Shown here: piece after piece, positions 1 to 10,488 of the stretch | Numbering within the stretch: position 1 is the first letter of the stretch | Layout: each line of letters begins with the position of its first letter | Assembly: GCA_024364735.1 (NCBI GenBank) | Contig: JAGFNQ010000860.1 | Coordinates: 135,743-199,742 of the forward strand | Length of the DNA: 64,000 bases | Source: Boesenbergia rotunda | Lineage: Eukaryota > Streptophyta > Magnoliopsida > Zingiberales > Zingiberaceae | Reading direction: 5' to 3' | Notes under the pieces: model-generated | Databases searched by the model: none | The model's input: only the letters and a program-made list of their open reading frames with translations | Told to the model about the DNA's origin: nothing | Made by a program: the position numbers and the translations under genes

Positions 1-1671
1 CCCTTGGTTAGTATAGGACTTTGATTGACCTTGAAATGATGAAGTATTCGGCTGAAATGCATTACCCTGCTGTGATTGCTGGAATTAGGGCTATTGGGGC
101 TGATAGGAGGGCTGAAATTGTTGCTGAAATTGCTGATAATTAGGTTGGAATGAAGGTTGATTTTGCTGAGAATTATAGCCTTGAAAATTCTGATTTTGAA
201 GTGCGAATGGTTGTGGTGAAGATTGAAATTGAGTGGGCTGAATGTTCTAAGTGTAAAGCTATGAGGGTTGGAAAACTTGCTGGTTTTGAGGTTGGGATGT
301 CTGAAATGTTTGAAAACCTTGCTGCCCCTGCTGAATTGGCTGGAATTGAGGCTGATATTGCTGGAATTGCTGCTGAAATTGCTGCTGCGGTTGTTGAAAA
401 GTTGGCTGAAATGTTGGCTAGAATTGCTGATTTTGGGGCTGGAATTGCAGATTTTGGGGTTGGAAATGCTGCTGAGTTTGCTGCATTTGCTGGAATTGTT
501 GTTGTGGTTGCTGGAATTGCTGCTGTGAGGGGTTTTGTTGGTAGAAAGAATTTTTATATTTCAGATTTGTATGATCCCTCCAACCAGGGTTATAAGTAGA
601 AGAATAGGGGTTATTCTGGGCTTGAAATTGTCCCCTAACCAATGCCGCTATTGTCTCATCTTGTTGGAGATTGGGACATAAATCTGAATTATGTTCCTGA
701 CTAGAGCAAATACCACATACCCTCATCACTTGGCTTGATTGTTGAGGTACCGAAAAGTTGGAATTTTGGTTTGAATTATTAAGATTCATTTGCTTTATCA
801 ATGATGTGAGCTCTACCAATGAATTCTTAATTTCTTTCTGATCATTTGAAACCCCCTGGACCTCACTCACTCCTCTGGTGGACAATGCTCTGCTTCCAAA
901 CTGCTGAGAATCATCTGCCATGTTTGAAATAAGCTCCCTAGCTTGTTCTGGCGTCTTGTTAACTAGGGCTCCTCCAGCTGCAGCATCTATCATAATTCTG
1001 TCCATCTGCAATAAGCCCTCATAAAAATACTGGATGAGTAACTGCTCACTAATCTGATGCTGTGGGCAGCTAGAACACAGTTTGTTAAATCTCTCCCAGT
1101 AGTTATAAAGTGTCTCCCCCACCACTTGCTGAATGACACATATGCTTTTCCTAATGATTGCAGTTCTGGAGGATGGGAAATATTTTTCTAAAAATGCCTT
1201 TTTCATGGAAATCCAGCTAGACACGTGCCTAGTAGGTAAATAGTAGAACTAATCCTTTGCTGCTCCAGTCAGAGAAAATGGAAAAGCCCTCAGCTTGATG
1301 TCTTCCTCTGAAATCCCCTGAGGCTTCATTATGGAGCAGACTACGTGAAATTCATGCAGGTGCCTGTTTGGATCTTCTCCAGATAATCCTTGAAATTTAG
1401 GTAGCAAGTGGATGAGTCCAGATCTAAGCTCAAAATCGTCAGTCAGCTCTGGATAAGCAATGCAGAAATACTGAAATGTGTCATCAGGTGCTGCAAGTTC
1501 TTTCATGGTCTTCTGGTGGTCTGCCATGATAATGCCTGAATGAGTGGGAATGAACTGAAGAGGAGGAATGCCAATACCCTCAGAAATTATGCCTTGGCTC
1601 CTCCTTGCTCTGAAAGTTCTCTCAATTTCAGGGTCGAATTCTTTTAGATCACCACCTGCTGACCTGGTCAT
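1..1671 (-). pseudogene. gag: gag of Athila-like element (broken, partial)
   Basis: The capsid region reads from ATG at 1671 through a DPEIERTFRARR segment into the retrotransposon-gag core (AFPFSLTGAAKD, then after a stop AFLEKYFPSSR). A knuckle CGICSSQEHNSDLC (C-x2-C-x4-H-x4-C) is followed by a long Q/F/P-rich tail that reaches the window edge. The first break is TAG at 1249-1251 where the family has Trp (TGG). A second TAG at 418-420 stands where the tail has Gln, and more in-frame stops follow in the tail (for example 247-249, 91-93 and 85-87). Most look like C-to-T changes on one strand or the other. Gag would form the virus-like particle. It is dead as a single ORF here; the family assignment is firm. 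Confidence 0.8.
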
Positions 1672-1815
1672 AAAATAAACAAATCGCAGCAAATGTGTAT
1701 AGAAAAATGAAACAGATAAAGTAAATCACAAGATATAGAGAGATAAGCACAAAAATGGATCAAGAAAAATATGCAATAAGCTCACAAGCAAAAATCAAAC
1801 AACTCAACTAGTAGT

Positions 1816-1833
1816 TCCCCGGCAACGGCGCCA
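1816..1833 (-). other. Primer-binding site, tRNA-Asp type
   Basis: The minus strand reads TGGCGCCGTTGCCGGGGA, the complement of the 3' end of plant tRNA-Asp, six bases inside the LTR end. This primer is usual for Athila/Tat gypsy elements and fixes the 5' LTR boundary. Confidence 0.9.
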
Positions 1834-1839
1834 AAAATT

Positions 1840-4166
1840 TGATGGACCCGAACTATGTGTCACGAATGTGAGTCTCAAATTTAGATATGTGAAAAGCTGG
1901 AAACCCTTTTTGCTAGGAAAGAATAGAAATGTAGTAAAAGGGGCCGCAGGTCATATTTTTCCTAGGGCTAGTTAAGTGTGTTTGGTTCAAACTTGAATTT
2001 ATGTGTCGTTGATTATTTTTGGGTTTCAAATAGGAATTGGGTTTGGTTTGCAATTCAGAAATGAAAACACAATGAAAACGGAAAGAAAAGTAAACTATGG
2101 AACTCAAGCTAAGTAATTTCAACTAATGAATTCAAACAATTGGGAACTTGAATCGACTAATGCAAAGTAACTGAATTTGGGAAAACAAATCTGAATTCAA
2201 ATGCAAGAGTTCACTACAAATTGAATTGAACTTAAGGCATTACCATTCAAGCCGAAACTTAACTTGATACAATTGAAGCAATTAAGACAACTTGATACAC
2301 ATAAAGAAAAATAGTAGAAAACTATGTGCCAAAATGCTACTAACAATTCAGGAATGAATGCTGATCGATTATGCTTGGAAAGAAAAACTATCAGTGAGGA
2401 AATTTCCAGGAATAGATGAAGAAATTCAAACAAAAAACTGCTCAATTCAGACCCAAATCAAAATCAGGGATGAATGTGCAGGAATGTAGAAGTGAATGCA
2501 GAAATTCAGTAACGAGTCATATGCAGAATCAACAAAGCAAATTCAGATTCAAGGGCACAAATCTAATGTTCAGAAAGGATTAAGAAGGACTGATGTTCAC
2601 TTATCACAAAATTCAGAGTCAATGACTTAAACCTGCTGGATGAATTTGATACGCAGAACAAAGAGCTGAGAACATAAACTAGAGTTGATACGTAGCTAAT
2701 TAAACCAAATACAGAAATTGAATTCGACAACTATGTAAATGAAACAAACTTCAAAGTGAATTCAGAAGTAAAACTAGAACTCGCTCGACACAAACTTAAG
2801 GAACTAAAGACAAGAATTAATTTGTGGAAATAGAACTGATACGCAGGGAATTCAGCTGATACGCAGAATTTGAACTATGAAGTAAACTGAATTTGAGAAC
2901 GATTGTTCACGCAACAAACTCCCTAGCTACTTAATTTTGCAGGATTTAAACCTAATTAAGGTAGAACTATTCAGGAAAGGAAACTACAGCAGTTGATACG
3001 AAGACAGAAATGAAATGGCACGCTGGAATTGAAACTACTGACAGGAAATCGAAATTCACTAAGAAAATAAACTTCGATCCATCCCTTAGCCCAAGATCTC
3101 ATTGCCGTCACACAAGAGCAAGCCAAGAACCCCTTCAGCTCCGCAGATCAATGGAAAAAACGTCCTCAATATCGATTCTGCTCACATACTGCACCCAGCT
3201 GATGAAAACCTTTCCGATCTCTTCGATCTTGCGATGTAGAAGTACGATGAAGATTTGGTGATGATCAGAGTACTCCAGAGGACCCTCCAGATAGCTCCGA
3301 TAGAAGAAAACGACACAAAATCACGATCCAATCGATCAGATCACAGAGTTGACAAAACCCTCAATCAAACTCTGTTCCGGTGCGAATCCAAGCTAGAATC
3401 TCCATGGAAGCTTCTTCCCAATGATCCAGATCTTGTTCCAAGGTCAAAATCGAAGTGGTCACGCCTCTGATGAAGAAAACTTGAAGAAAAATGATGGAAA
3501 ACTCGGAGAGAACAAAGACAGTAGCTGAGCTCGGCGAAGACGCGACACCGATCGGGATTTGAATGGCAGTTTATATAGTTTATCAATGGACGGTCTAGAT
3601 TAACTCAACTCCATCGAACGGTTGATCTTTATCCGATCTGAACCAAAATTCTCAGATGTTGATCAAGGGTCAGGATCTGTCTCTCAGTGTCTCGGATCTT
3701 CCAAATTTGCAACGGATGGCTCAGATCAAGCTGATCTTTGAACGGACAGTCTAGACCCCTCTGATCCTGACCTAACGGCTAGATGATCTCCGATTTACCT
3801 CTAAACTTCCAGATCTCATTATGAAGGTCAGATCTACCATTCCTCATCTAGGATCCATCTGATTTGCTCTGGATGATCCAGATCTGCTTATCTTCTGAAT
3901 GGACAGCTCACAATTCTCCAGAGCTTGATCGCCTTGATCTGAGCCTGATTATGACTATTCTTGACCTCGGTCCGTGATCCTTCCAAAGCCTACAAACATA
4001 GATTCACAATTAAGTTCCAAAATATTCCAATGTGGCAAGATTTACATTAAAACTCAAAAATAGAATACATTCACAAAACCTAGGATAAATGCAATATTAA
4101 GCAAGTAAAATATGGGTCAAATTTAGATTTTAGCATCTAAAATGATCAACAAAATGATACCTATCA
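1840..4166 (-). repeat. Athila-like LTR, 2.3 kb
   Basis: On the plus strand it starts TGATGG just outside the primer site and ends TATCA at 4166, so it has TG..CA ends. A diverged, truncated copy lies at 59154-61646. A TATA box at 3570-3577 divides it into about 0.6 kb of U3 and 1.7 kb downstream. The downstream part carries many scattered copies of YTGATACRCA-like words. No coding sequence is seen; short open frames here are not conserved. Confidence 0.8.
3570..3577 (-). promoter_or_regulatory. TATA box of Athila-like LTR
   Basis: The minus strand reads TATATAAA about 590 bp from the LTR 5' end, in a plausible place for the Pol II start. In the older copy the matching site (near 61035-61045) is degraded. 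Confidence 0.55.
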
Positions 4167-4507
4167 AGAATACGCAGCGGAAAATTAAAACACAACACAA
4201 AAACGCAAGCGGTTTTACTTGGTTCGGAGTCGCGGTCGGCTCCTACTCCAAGACCCACGGTCGTTGACCGTTTACTGCGGGTAATTCTATATGTGCGCAA
4301 AAGTTTACAGAGAGATATTACAGTTGTAAACTGGAAATTAAAAATTAAGCTCTTTCGTTACCGACTCCCGATGTGGATTGTACTTCTGAGCAGAGAGTCG
4401 ACGTAGGCGCTGGAATCTCGAGATGAGAGGTTTCTGGAGCAGAGCGCTTGAGTAGAAGAGCGTATTGGCATTGGAAGATTGTGTTAAGAAGCCTTGGAGG
4501 TCGAGCC

Positions 4508-4515
4508 CTTATATA
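4508..4515 (-). promoter_or_regulatory. TATA box of S2 family-A LTR
   Basis: The minus strand reads TATATAAG immediately downstream of the GGGCGCCC array, the same arrangement as in the other family-A and C LTRs. Confidence 0.6.
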
Positions 4516-5349
4516 GTGAGTCTGGGGGCGCCCGGGACGTTGGGGGCGCCCTCCACGTGTCACTTGATCCGGCAAACTCTCGGTCAGCCATTTTCCCTCC
4601 AGGATAGGGCTGAGGTTTGACGGGGGCGCGCGGGACACAGGGGGCACCCGGGTTGACTCGGTCCGCTGGCTTCTCGCTGAGTTAAACTCTATCCACTTCG
4701 TTGGCTTGGCATCCAGGGCGCCCGGGAGCACGGGGGCGCCGGGAGCATGGGGGCGCCCCGCCCAGTGAGCTTCCGAAGCGTTTTGTTGCTCAACTCTTGT
4801 TTGGCTTTTACCTAGGGCGCCCGGGATGTAACGCCCGCTTTTTTTTTTCTATTAAGCGGCGTTACGTTAACATACTTAGGGCATGTAACATCATACTGCA
4901 GCGGAATAACTTAACTTTACACATACATGCACCTACTACCATTCTTAACATAATGACATGGGAACTTGGCATATTGACTTCATACTTTAACATCATATCA
5001 TATCATACTTATCATCATATCATAAGGTCCCATAAGTCATTATTCGAGCATATAAGTAACAAAAGTAACGTTCTAGCATAAACGGGTAACATATGATTGT
5101 CACTACCACACACATACGTTCTTGCCCTCCTGTTGCTTCCTCATTGTCCCCTTGCATGATCTGCGGTATAAGGAAATATGACTATAAGCACACAGGCTTA
5201 GTAAGACTCTTTCCTACTCACTAAAACCATTCATCACTTCATAATGAGCACATGAAACATTAACATACTTAGTGCTCTACTTAGAACATGAGCGTCTAGA
5301 ATCACTTAGCATATACTTGTCATGGCATGAACATAAACATAAGTGAACA

Positions 5350-5590
5350 TTTCTAGCATGGCGTGAGACATGGCATAAACGTAAACATAGTAAATATTTT
5401 AAGCATGACATGATACATGGCATAAACATAAACATAGTAAACATTCTAAGCATGACATGATACATGACATAAACATAAACATAGTAAACATTCTAAGCAT
5501 GGCATGATACATGGCATAAACATAAACATAGTAAACATTCTAAGCATGGCATGATACATGACATAAACATAAACATAGTAAACATTCTAT
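5350..5590. repeat. 47-bp tandem repeat inside the gypsy LTR
   Basis: About five copies with a period of exactly 47 bp (AAG anchors at 5401, 5448, 5495 and 5542), each containing CATAAACATAAACATAG. Shorter related CATAAC-rich repeats continue over 6240-6560. An 84-bp duplication anchored on GGACAGCATAG lies at 5932 and 6016. The arrays are non-coding. Confidence 0.85.
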
Positions 5591-7725
5591 AAGGTGTAAA
5601 CCAACCTGTATGGCATAAACATAAGCATACTTCCTATCATAGCATATGAACATCTTCTTAACATAATTATGACATAGATCATTTACTCACATGCATATTT
5701 CTTAACATGAAGCATAAGCATAAACATTATTAGCATAGCATAATGCATAACATGAATGAATGCATGAGTGGAATGCATATACATAAGGATGCTTAACTTT
5801 TAAAACATACTTTTAAATGTTTAAACATAATCATCATATCATTTGGGGTCCCCGGCTTGTACCACATACATACATCATAAGCGCGCATCCATAGCAAGTC
5901 CGAGGTAGCGAGCCCCGACCTACTAGGGTAAGGACAGCATAGTCAGTAGTCCCCGAACCGAGGCGTTCTTAAGGAGCCCATCCCTGTTGCACAGCTCCGG
6001 TAGTGCCAGAACCGTGGACAGCATAGTCGATAGTCCATAACCGGGGCGTTCTTAAGGTGCCCATCCCTTGGACCCATACTTCGGTCCGGTACAAGCCCAT
6101 TCATAAAGTAAAATACTTTGCATGTTTTCATCATTCATAAGACATTCTTAGCATAACCATGTTACATATAGCATGACTTAACACATGCTCATCCTTTCAT
6201 TGTTCATACTTGCATAACATCATGATGCCTGGAAGGCATGGGCATTATCTTCATTCATAAACATGGTTTGCATCTTTTTCATAAACATGGCATGCATCAT
6301 TCTTATCATGAACATAAACATAACATACTTATCATGGCATCGTTCTTATCATGAGCATTAACATAACATACTTATCATGGTATCATTCTTATCATGAACA
6401 TAAACCTAACCTACTTATCATGGCATCATTCTTATCATGAACATGGACCTAACATACTTATCATGAACATGCACAATAACATAGTATGGTTCTTAACATA
6501 ACATGAGCATATAACACAGCATGATTCTTAACATAACATACGCATACATAGGTAGGACTTCCATAAACATGCTACCTACTATCCAAGCTCATGGCATAGA
6601 ACATAAGACCTTCATAAATAATCCTATTAAGCATGGCATCCAATCATAAATATACAAAAATAAACATGGTACTTGAGGTTAGAGTTATAGGTAACTTAAT
6701 TTCTACCACATGCTTGAACCTATATATATACTTCATGATAAGCATAAACCATCATTCTTCGAACCTTAACTCCACCCCAAACCCTAGATACATGGCTTGG
6801 CCGAAACCTATAGGGAGGAGTTCCATCAATTCCATAAACATGTAAGATAGCATAAGGTAAAGGAACAACCATACATTACCTATAAGACCATAGGAAGCCA
6901 TTAGGGCTCATGATTAGGGTTAACCCTAACCTTTAGGCCCCTTTCCTAGTGCTGGCCGAAACCTAATAAGACATGGGTGCATGGAAAAATTCCATTAACA
7001 TCCCCAATCAACCATTAAACATTCACCATTCCATACCATAGGGTCATTAGGGCCCTTACTTGAGGTAAGCCCCTAACCCTTGGCCCTAGGCCTTTCTTGG
7101 CCGAACCCCATAAGGTCACAAAACCTTGTAAAAATTTCACATAAATCCCTTCCACCTCCCTTTGTACCATAAGGGTACACAAGATACATGAGTGAAGGGT
7201 TAAATCCAACTCTAGCCATGAAAATCCCTATAATGGTACCCAACCCTAAGGGGTCTTAGGGTACTCCAAAAATTCCCATAAATTATATTTATTCTCTAAA
7301 CATCATGAGAACACCTTAGAAAGCATAATCAAGATTTTTAACATCATCATGGACCCCAAACCCTTGGTGGCCGAAAATCATAAGGGTCTAAACATGATTT
7401 TTCTCAACATCAAAACCCAACACCAAACCTTATATTATGCTAAAAATCATGAAAATCATAAGGAACTATTATACCACAGGTGAAGGAGTCTTACCTTGGT
7501 TGATCATGATTTTTAGACCTTAAAAGAGAAGAAAATTGCAAATCCTTTGGACACTTGCACCCCTTTGCCCTTGTAGCCTTGGAAAACCTTTAGATCTTGG
7601 TGATGAGACCTTCTTGTGGAGTTTTCCAAGGGAGAACCTCTCCTTGAGGTTTCGGCTAGGATGAGGGGAGGAGGATGAAGAAAATGCAATTGATGGAAGG
7701 AAGAAGTAACTCCCAAACCCCCCCT

Positions 7726-7733
7726 CTTTATAA
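7726..7733 (-). promoter_or_regulatory. TATA box of gypsy solo LTR
   Basis: The minus strand reads TTATAAAG, 470 bp from the LTR 5' end, followed by a C/T-rich leader as in the sister LTR at 13561-15941. Confidence 0.5.
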
Positions 7734-7828
7734 CTCATCAAGGAGGCAAATGAAGAGTCTCTTCATGACCCTTCATCTTCTTCGAAGCCTTAACCTATAT
7801 CCACCTCATTTCCTCATAGAAATCCCTT

Positions 7829-7907
7829 GCTAGGTGAGTTGGTTAAAGCAGACATGGTTGTACAAGAGGTCCAAGGTTCAAATCCTTGGTCCATGCACTA
7901 ATTTTCT
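7829..7907 (+). other. tRNA-like element (box A/box B) in gypsy LTR
   Basis: A box-A-like TAGGTGAGTTGG (7831-7842) is followed by a box-B-like GGTTCAAATCC (7875-7885). The second lies in a canonical T-arm: stem CAAGG/CCTTG (7872-7876 and 7884-7888) with the seven-base loop TTCAAAT. The D-arm and acceptor stem do not pair properly, so this is tRNA-derived or tRNA-mimicking rather than a working tRNA gene. It is antisense to the LTR and lies about 100 bp upstream of its TATA box. Confidence 0.6.
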
Positions 7908-8499
7908 ATATTATTTTTTTTTATAAATTCCGAAAATCCCTTAAAAATTCCCCCATAATTATGTAAATATTTCTCTTTAAAACCCCTTTATATTTATACT
8001 AATTTTCACCTAAAATCCACCAATAATTATGGTACTAAAAAGCCCATATAAGGCCCATTAGTGCCCTTTTTCCCAATTTAAATGAGAAAACATGGATTTT
8101 CTAAGCCAAAGTTCGCATTAATATCTCTAGGTCCCTCAGAAAATTATCTAGACATGCTTAATATTTTAAGAAAATATTAAGAGAATTTTCCAGGTCGTTA
8201 CACGGGACCTCCCGGGTGCCCAACCCAGCTGCTGCCTCTCTCCTTTGAGGCGTTCTGAGCTGCAGAAACTCTTTCCTTCGGTCATGCATCCAGGGTTAGT
8301 ACCAAACATGATAAAGCAAGTATGTTAGTGAGTCTTACAGCCGTAGCTGTCTTGGTTCTGACTTTAGGTCTTCAAAATGGAACCCTAGGTCGAACCGACG
8401 CCTACTGTTCCCTCGACGGGGAATGCGTCCTCACCTACTCCTCTCAGGAGAATTTACCTATTGCCAACCGGCTCCTCCGGTTGGACTTTTTCCCAGCAG

Positions 8500-8745
8500 T
8501 CCTTCGCCAGGTGCCTAGCTGTCCTTCACCAGGTCTTTAGTACCAAACAGTCCTTCGCCTGGTGCCCAGCAGTCCTTCGCCAGGTCTTCGGTTCCAAGCA
8601 GTCCTTCGCCTGGTGCCTAGCAGTCCTTCGGTAGGTCTTTGACTCCTAGCAGCCCTTCGCTAGGTGCCCAGCGGCCCTTCGCTAGGTCTTAGGGTTCAGA
8701 TGCCTAGCAGTCCTTCGCTAGGTGCCTAGCAGTCCTTTGCTAGGA
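8500..8745 (-). repeat. Hairpin array in S2 LTR (U3 start)
   Basis: Repeated short inverted repeats have arms such as CCTAGC/GCTAGG and CCCAGC/GCCAGG around a loop related to GAAGGACT (sense strand). This is the degenerate S2 copy of the array seen in every family-A and C LTR in the window. Confidence 0.75.
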
Positions 8746-8855
8746 CTTCAATCTGCACACTCAAGTAGCATGTTAGATAAACATAACATCTTAACTTTTG
8801 AACCCTTTGCCATTATCAAAACACAGGTTCGACTTGAGTACTGTCTGCACCAACA

Positions 8856-8870
8856 ATCTCCCCCTTTTTG
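8856..8870 (-). other. Polypurine tract of S2
   Basis: The minus strand reads AAAAAGGGGGAGAT against TGTTGG of the LTR, the plus-strand primer of copia elements. It shows that the element interior lies to the right and that this is a 3' LTR. Confidence 0.85.
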
Positions 8871-10290
8871 ATTTATGGCAACCCGATTCAAAAAGTTAAG
8901 TTAATTCATAAAGTTGATGTAACAGTTTAGTTTCCTCCCCCTGGAAGGAATCTCCCCTTAGATTTTTCAAATGTTCATGGGGTTTTGAAAAATTTCTAAG
9001 TCAACATGATGGAATTAATTTTTCAAATTTTAGAACATTTTTCAAAAGAAATTTTAGAAAAATATTTTCCAAAAATAATTTGGTTGGGCACTTTGGAAAA
9101 TTTATACTTAGAAAGAAAATTTCTCAAATATCTCCTGAAGGTACTTTAGAAGCTTTATACTTAGAAACTTTTCTATCAGAGAAGTTTAGAAATAAGTACT
9201 TAGAGATATTTTGAACATAACTTAAGTTTAAGTACTTAAATTTTTTTTTTGAAAATTGCTTGGGTCAAGTACTTAACAAAAATTTTGAAAATAATTTAGA
9301 TCAAGTACTTTTGAAACAGTTTTGGAAAAACATAGATTTAAGTACTTTGAAAAAAACTAGGTTTAAGTACTTTGAAATAGTTTTGAAAAAAAACTTATAT
9401 TAAGTACTTTTTGAAATAGTTTTGAAAAAAACTTAGATTAAGTACTTTGAAATAGTTTTGAAAAAAAACTTAGATTAAGTACTTTTTGAAATAGTTTTGA
9501 AAAAAACTTAGATTAAGTACTTTTTGAAGAAAGGATAAAGTTTTGAAAAAAACTTAGATTAAGTACTTTTTGAAGAAAGGATAAAGTTTTGAAAATTTTG
9601 AAATTTGAAAAAATTTTAAAGCTTCTCTCCTTTTCTATCTCTCCCCCTTTGCCATATATCAAAAATAAAGCAATATAGCAAAAATAAATTGCATAAGGAT
9701 ATGACAAAAGAATAATGTGCTGTACTGAACCAATTCAAGATATACACTGAACCAAACCAATTTTAATTATCTCTTTAGGGTCCTGTCTAACCCAATTAGC
9801 TACTTACTAACTGTTATAAACAGTAGTTTTCGCTAGGGTTAGTCAAGTTAAGTGTTCTGTTCAAGTTAGATTTTCTAAGCTTGACACTTAACTTGATTAC
9901 TGTTTAAGTTGTATTTAGTGCCCCAATTACTGCAGATGCACTGACTTAAAGCATCTTGAATTAAGGAAAAGACCTAAGCATCTCAACTCATTCTAGGTTA
10001 TAAGTCAAAAGTACCCTAAGGTGCTTGTGAGATGCTGGCTTCTAGATCTATAGATGCATGCAGTTCTAGGGTTAGGGCTTAAGCTAAGTCCATTTGCGAA
10101 AAAGCCCTAGTTTTGAAGGGGGTAGTTTTAAATAAAACTAGGTCAAAAAATTGAAAAGAAATGCCAAAAAAGATTTTTCAAACTAATTAAAAGCTGATTT
10201 TAAAATCAAGTAAAGCAGTTTTAAAATTATTTTAGAAACTGATTTTCAAATCGAGTAAAGCAGTCAGAAAAGCAGAAGTAATGTAAGCCT
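8871..10290 (-). other. 3' non-coding region of S2
   Basis: No gene is seen. The stretch is A/T-rich with a repeated AAGTACTT-containing unit (about 9220-9600; units such as TTTGAAAAAAACTTAGATTAAG recur). It has extra purine tracts on the minus strand (near 8935-8960 and 9640-9650). It aligns in order with the 3' regions of A2 and A3. Confidence 0.7.
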
Positions 10291-10488
10291 ATTCTACCAA
10301 GCATAATCCTGATAAACATCAAGAAAAGCAAATAGTCAATCCCATAAGTCAGCTGGAAAAGGAGAAAACCTGCACAGTCATACAAGTCAAATATAAGTCA
10401 ACCCTACTGAGTAGGGGCAGTCAAACAGTCACTAGTACAATGCCAACCAAATCTAGGAGGAGGGACCGGGATGATCAGAAGAGCCTGG

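Larger units (their letters stand above)
1..4166 (-). mobile_element. Athila-like Ty3/gypsy retrotransposon, 5' part (window edge)
   Basis: Read on the minus strand, the order is long LTR (4166 to 1840), tRNA-Asp primer site (1833 to 1816) and gag (from 1671), running off the window at base 1. The long LTR, this primer and a gag with a DPEIERTFRARR-type N-terminus fit the non-chromodomain Athila/Tat branch of Ty3/gypsy. The LTR begins inside the LTR of a family-A copia element whose sequence resumes at 4167. The other end, and so the target duplication, lies outside the window. Gag carries several stop codons, so this copy is not autonomous. The lineage rests on gag and primer site; pol is not visible. 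Confidence 0.8.
4827..8202 (-). mobile_element. Ty3/gypsy-type solo LTR, 3.4 kb (Tekay/Del-like by look)
   Basis: It has TGTAACG...CGTTACA ends and a perfect 5-bp target duplication CGGGA (4822-4826 and 8203-8207), with no internal coding region. Its ends resemble those of the solo LTR at 13561-15941 only if this copy is read on the minus strand, so it lies in minus orientation. In that direction come a tRNA-like segment (7907-7829), a TATA box (7733-7726), a leader, then A/T-rich sequence with tandem repeats. A solo LTR of this length with these ends fits Tekay/Del chromoviruses, but no protein confirms that. Confidence 0.8.
4167..8855 (-). repeat. Family-A LTR of S2, split by a gypsy solo LTR
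   Basis: The LTR segments are 4167-4826 and 8208-8855; they align with the intact family-A solo LTR at 34848-36414. From the LTR 5' end (8855) leftwards it holds a hairpin array (about 8745 to 8500), a GGGCGCCC-type palindrome array (8225 to about 4525, across the insertion), a TATA box (4508-4515) and a U5 with the ACGGTC/GACCGT stem near 4260. The LTR ends in CCAACA at 8855. Confidence 0.8.
4167..10308 (-). mobile_element. Family-A Sirevirus-like copia element S2, 3' end only
   Basis: The piece has a family-A LTR (4167-8855, interrupted) and, reading rightwards, a purine tract against the LTR and a 1.45 kb 3' non-coding region. That region matches the 3' regions of A2 (21162-22358) and A3 (53201-54470). 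The last traceable homology is the C-terminal codons of RNase H (GLCLVE then stop) at about 10291-10308. Beyond that the sequence belongs to another element. The first ~60 bp of its LTR (left side) are lost to, or lie beyond, the Athila-like insertion. Confidence 0.75.

Noticed and set aside
150..599. Plus-strand ORF of 149 codons opposite the Athila gag
   Set aside because: It is the reverse strand of the Gln-rich gag tail (Gln codons read backwards as Leu/Ala-rich text).
4701..5081. ORF of 126 codons crossing the S2 LTR into the gypsy solo LTR
   Set aside because: It spans an insertion junction (4826/4827), so it cannot be an ancestral gene.
7829..7907. A genuine tRNA gene
   Set aside because: Only the T-arm folds correctly; the acceptor stem and anticodon arm do not pair.
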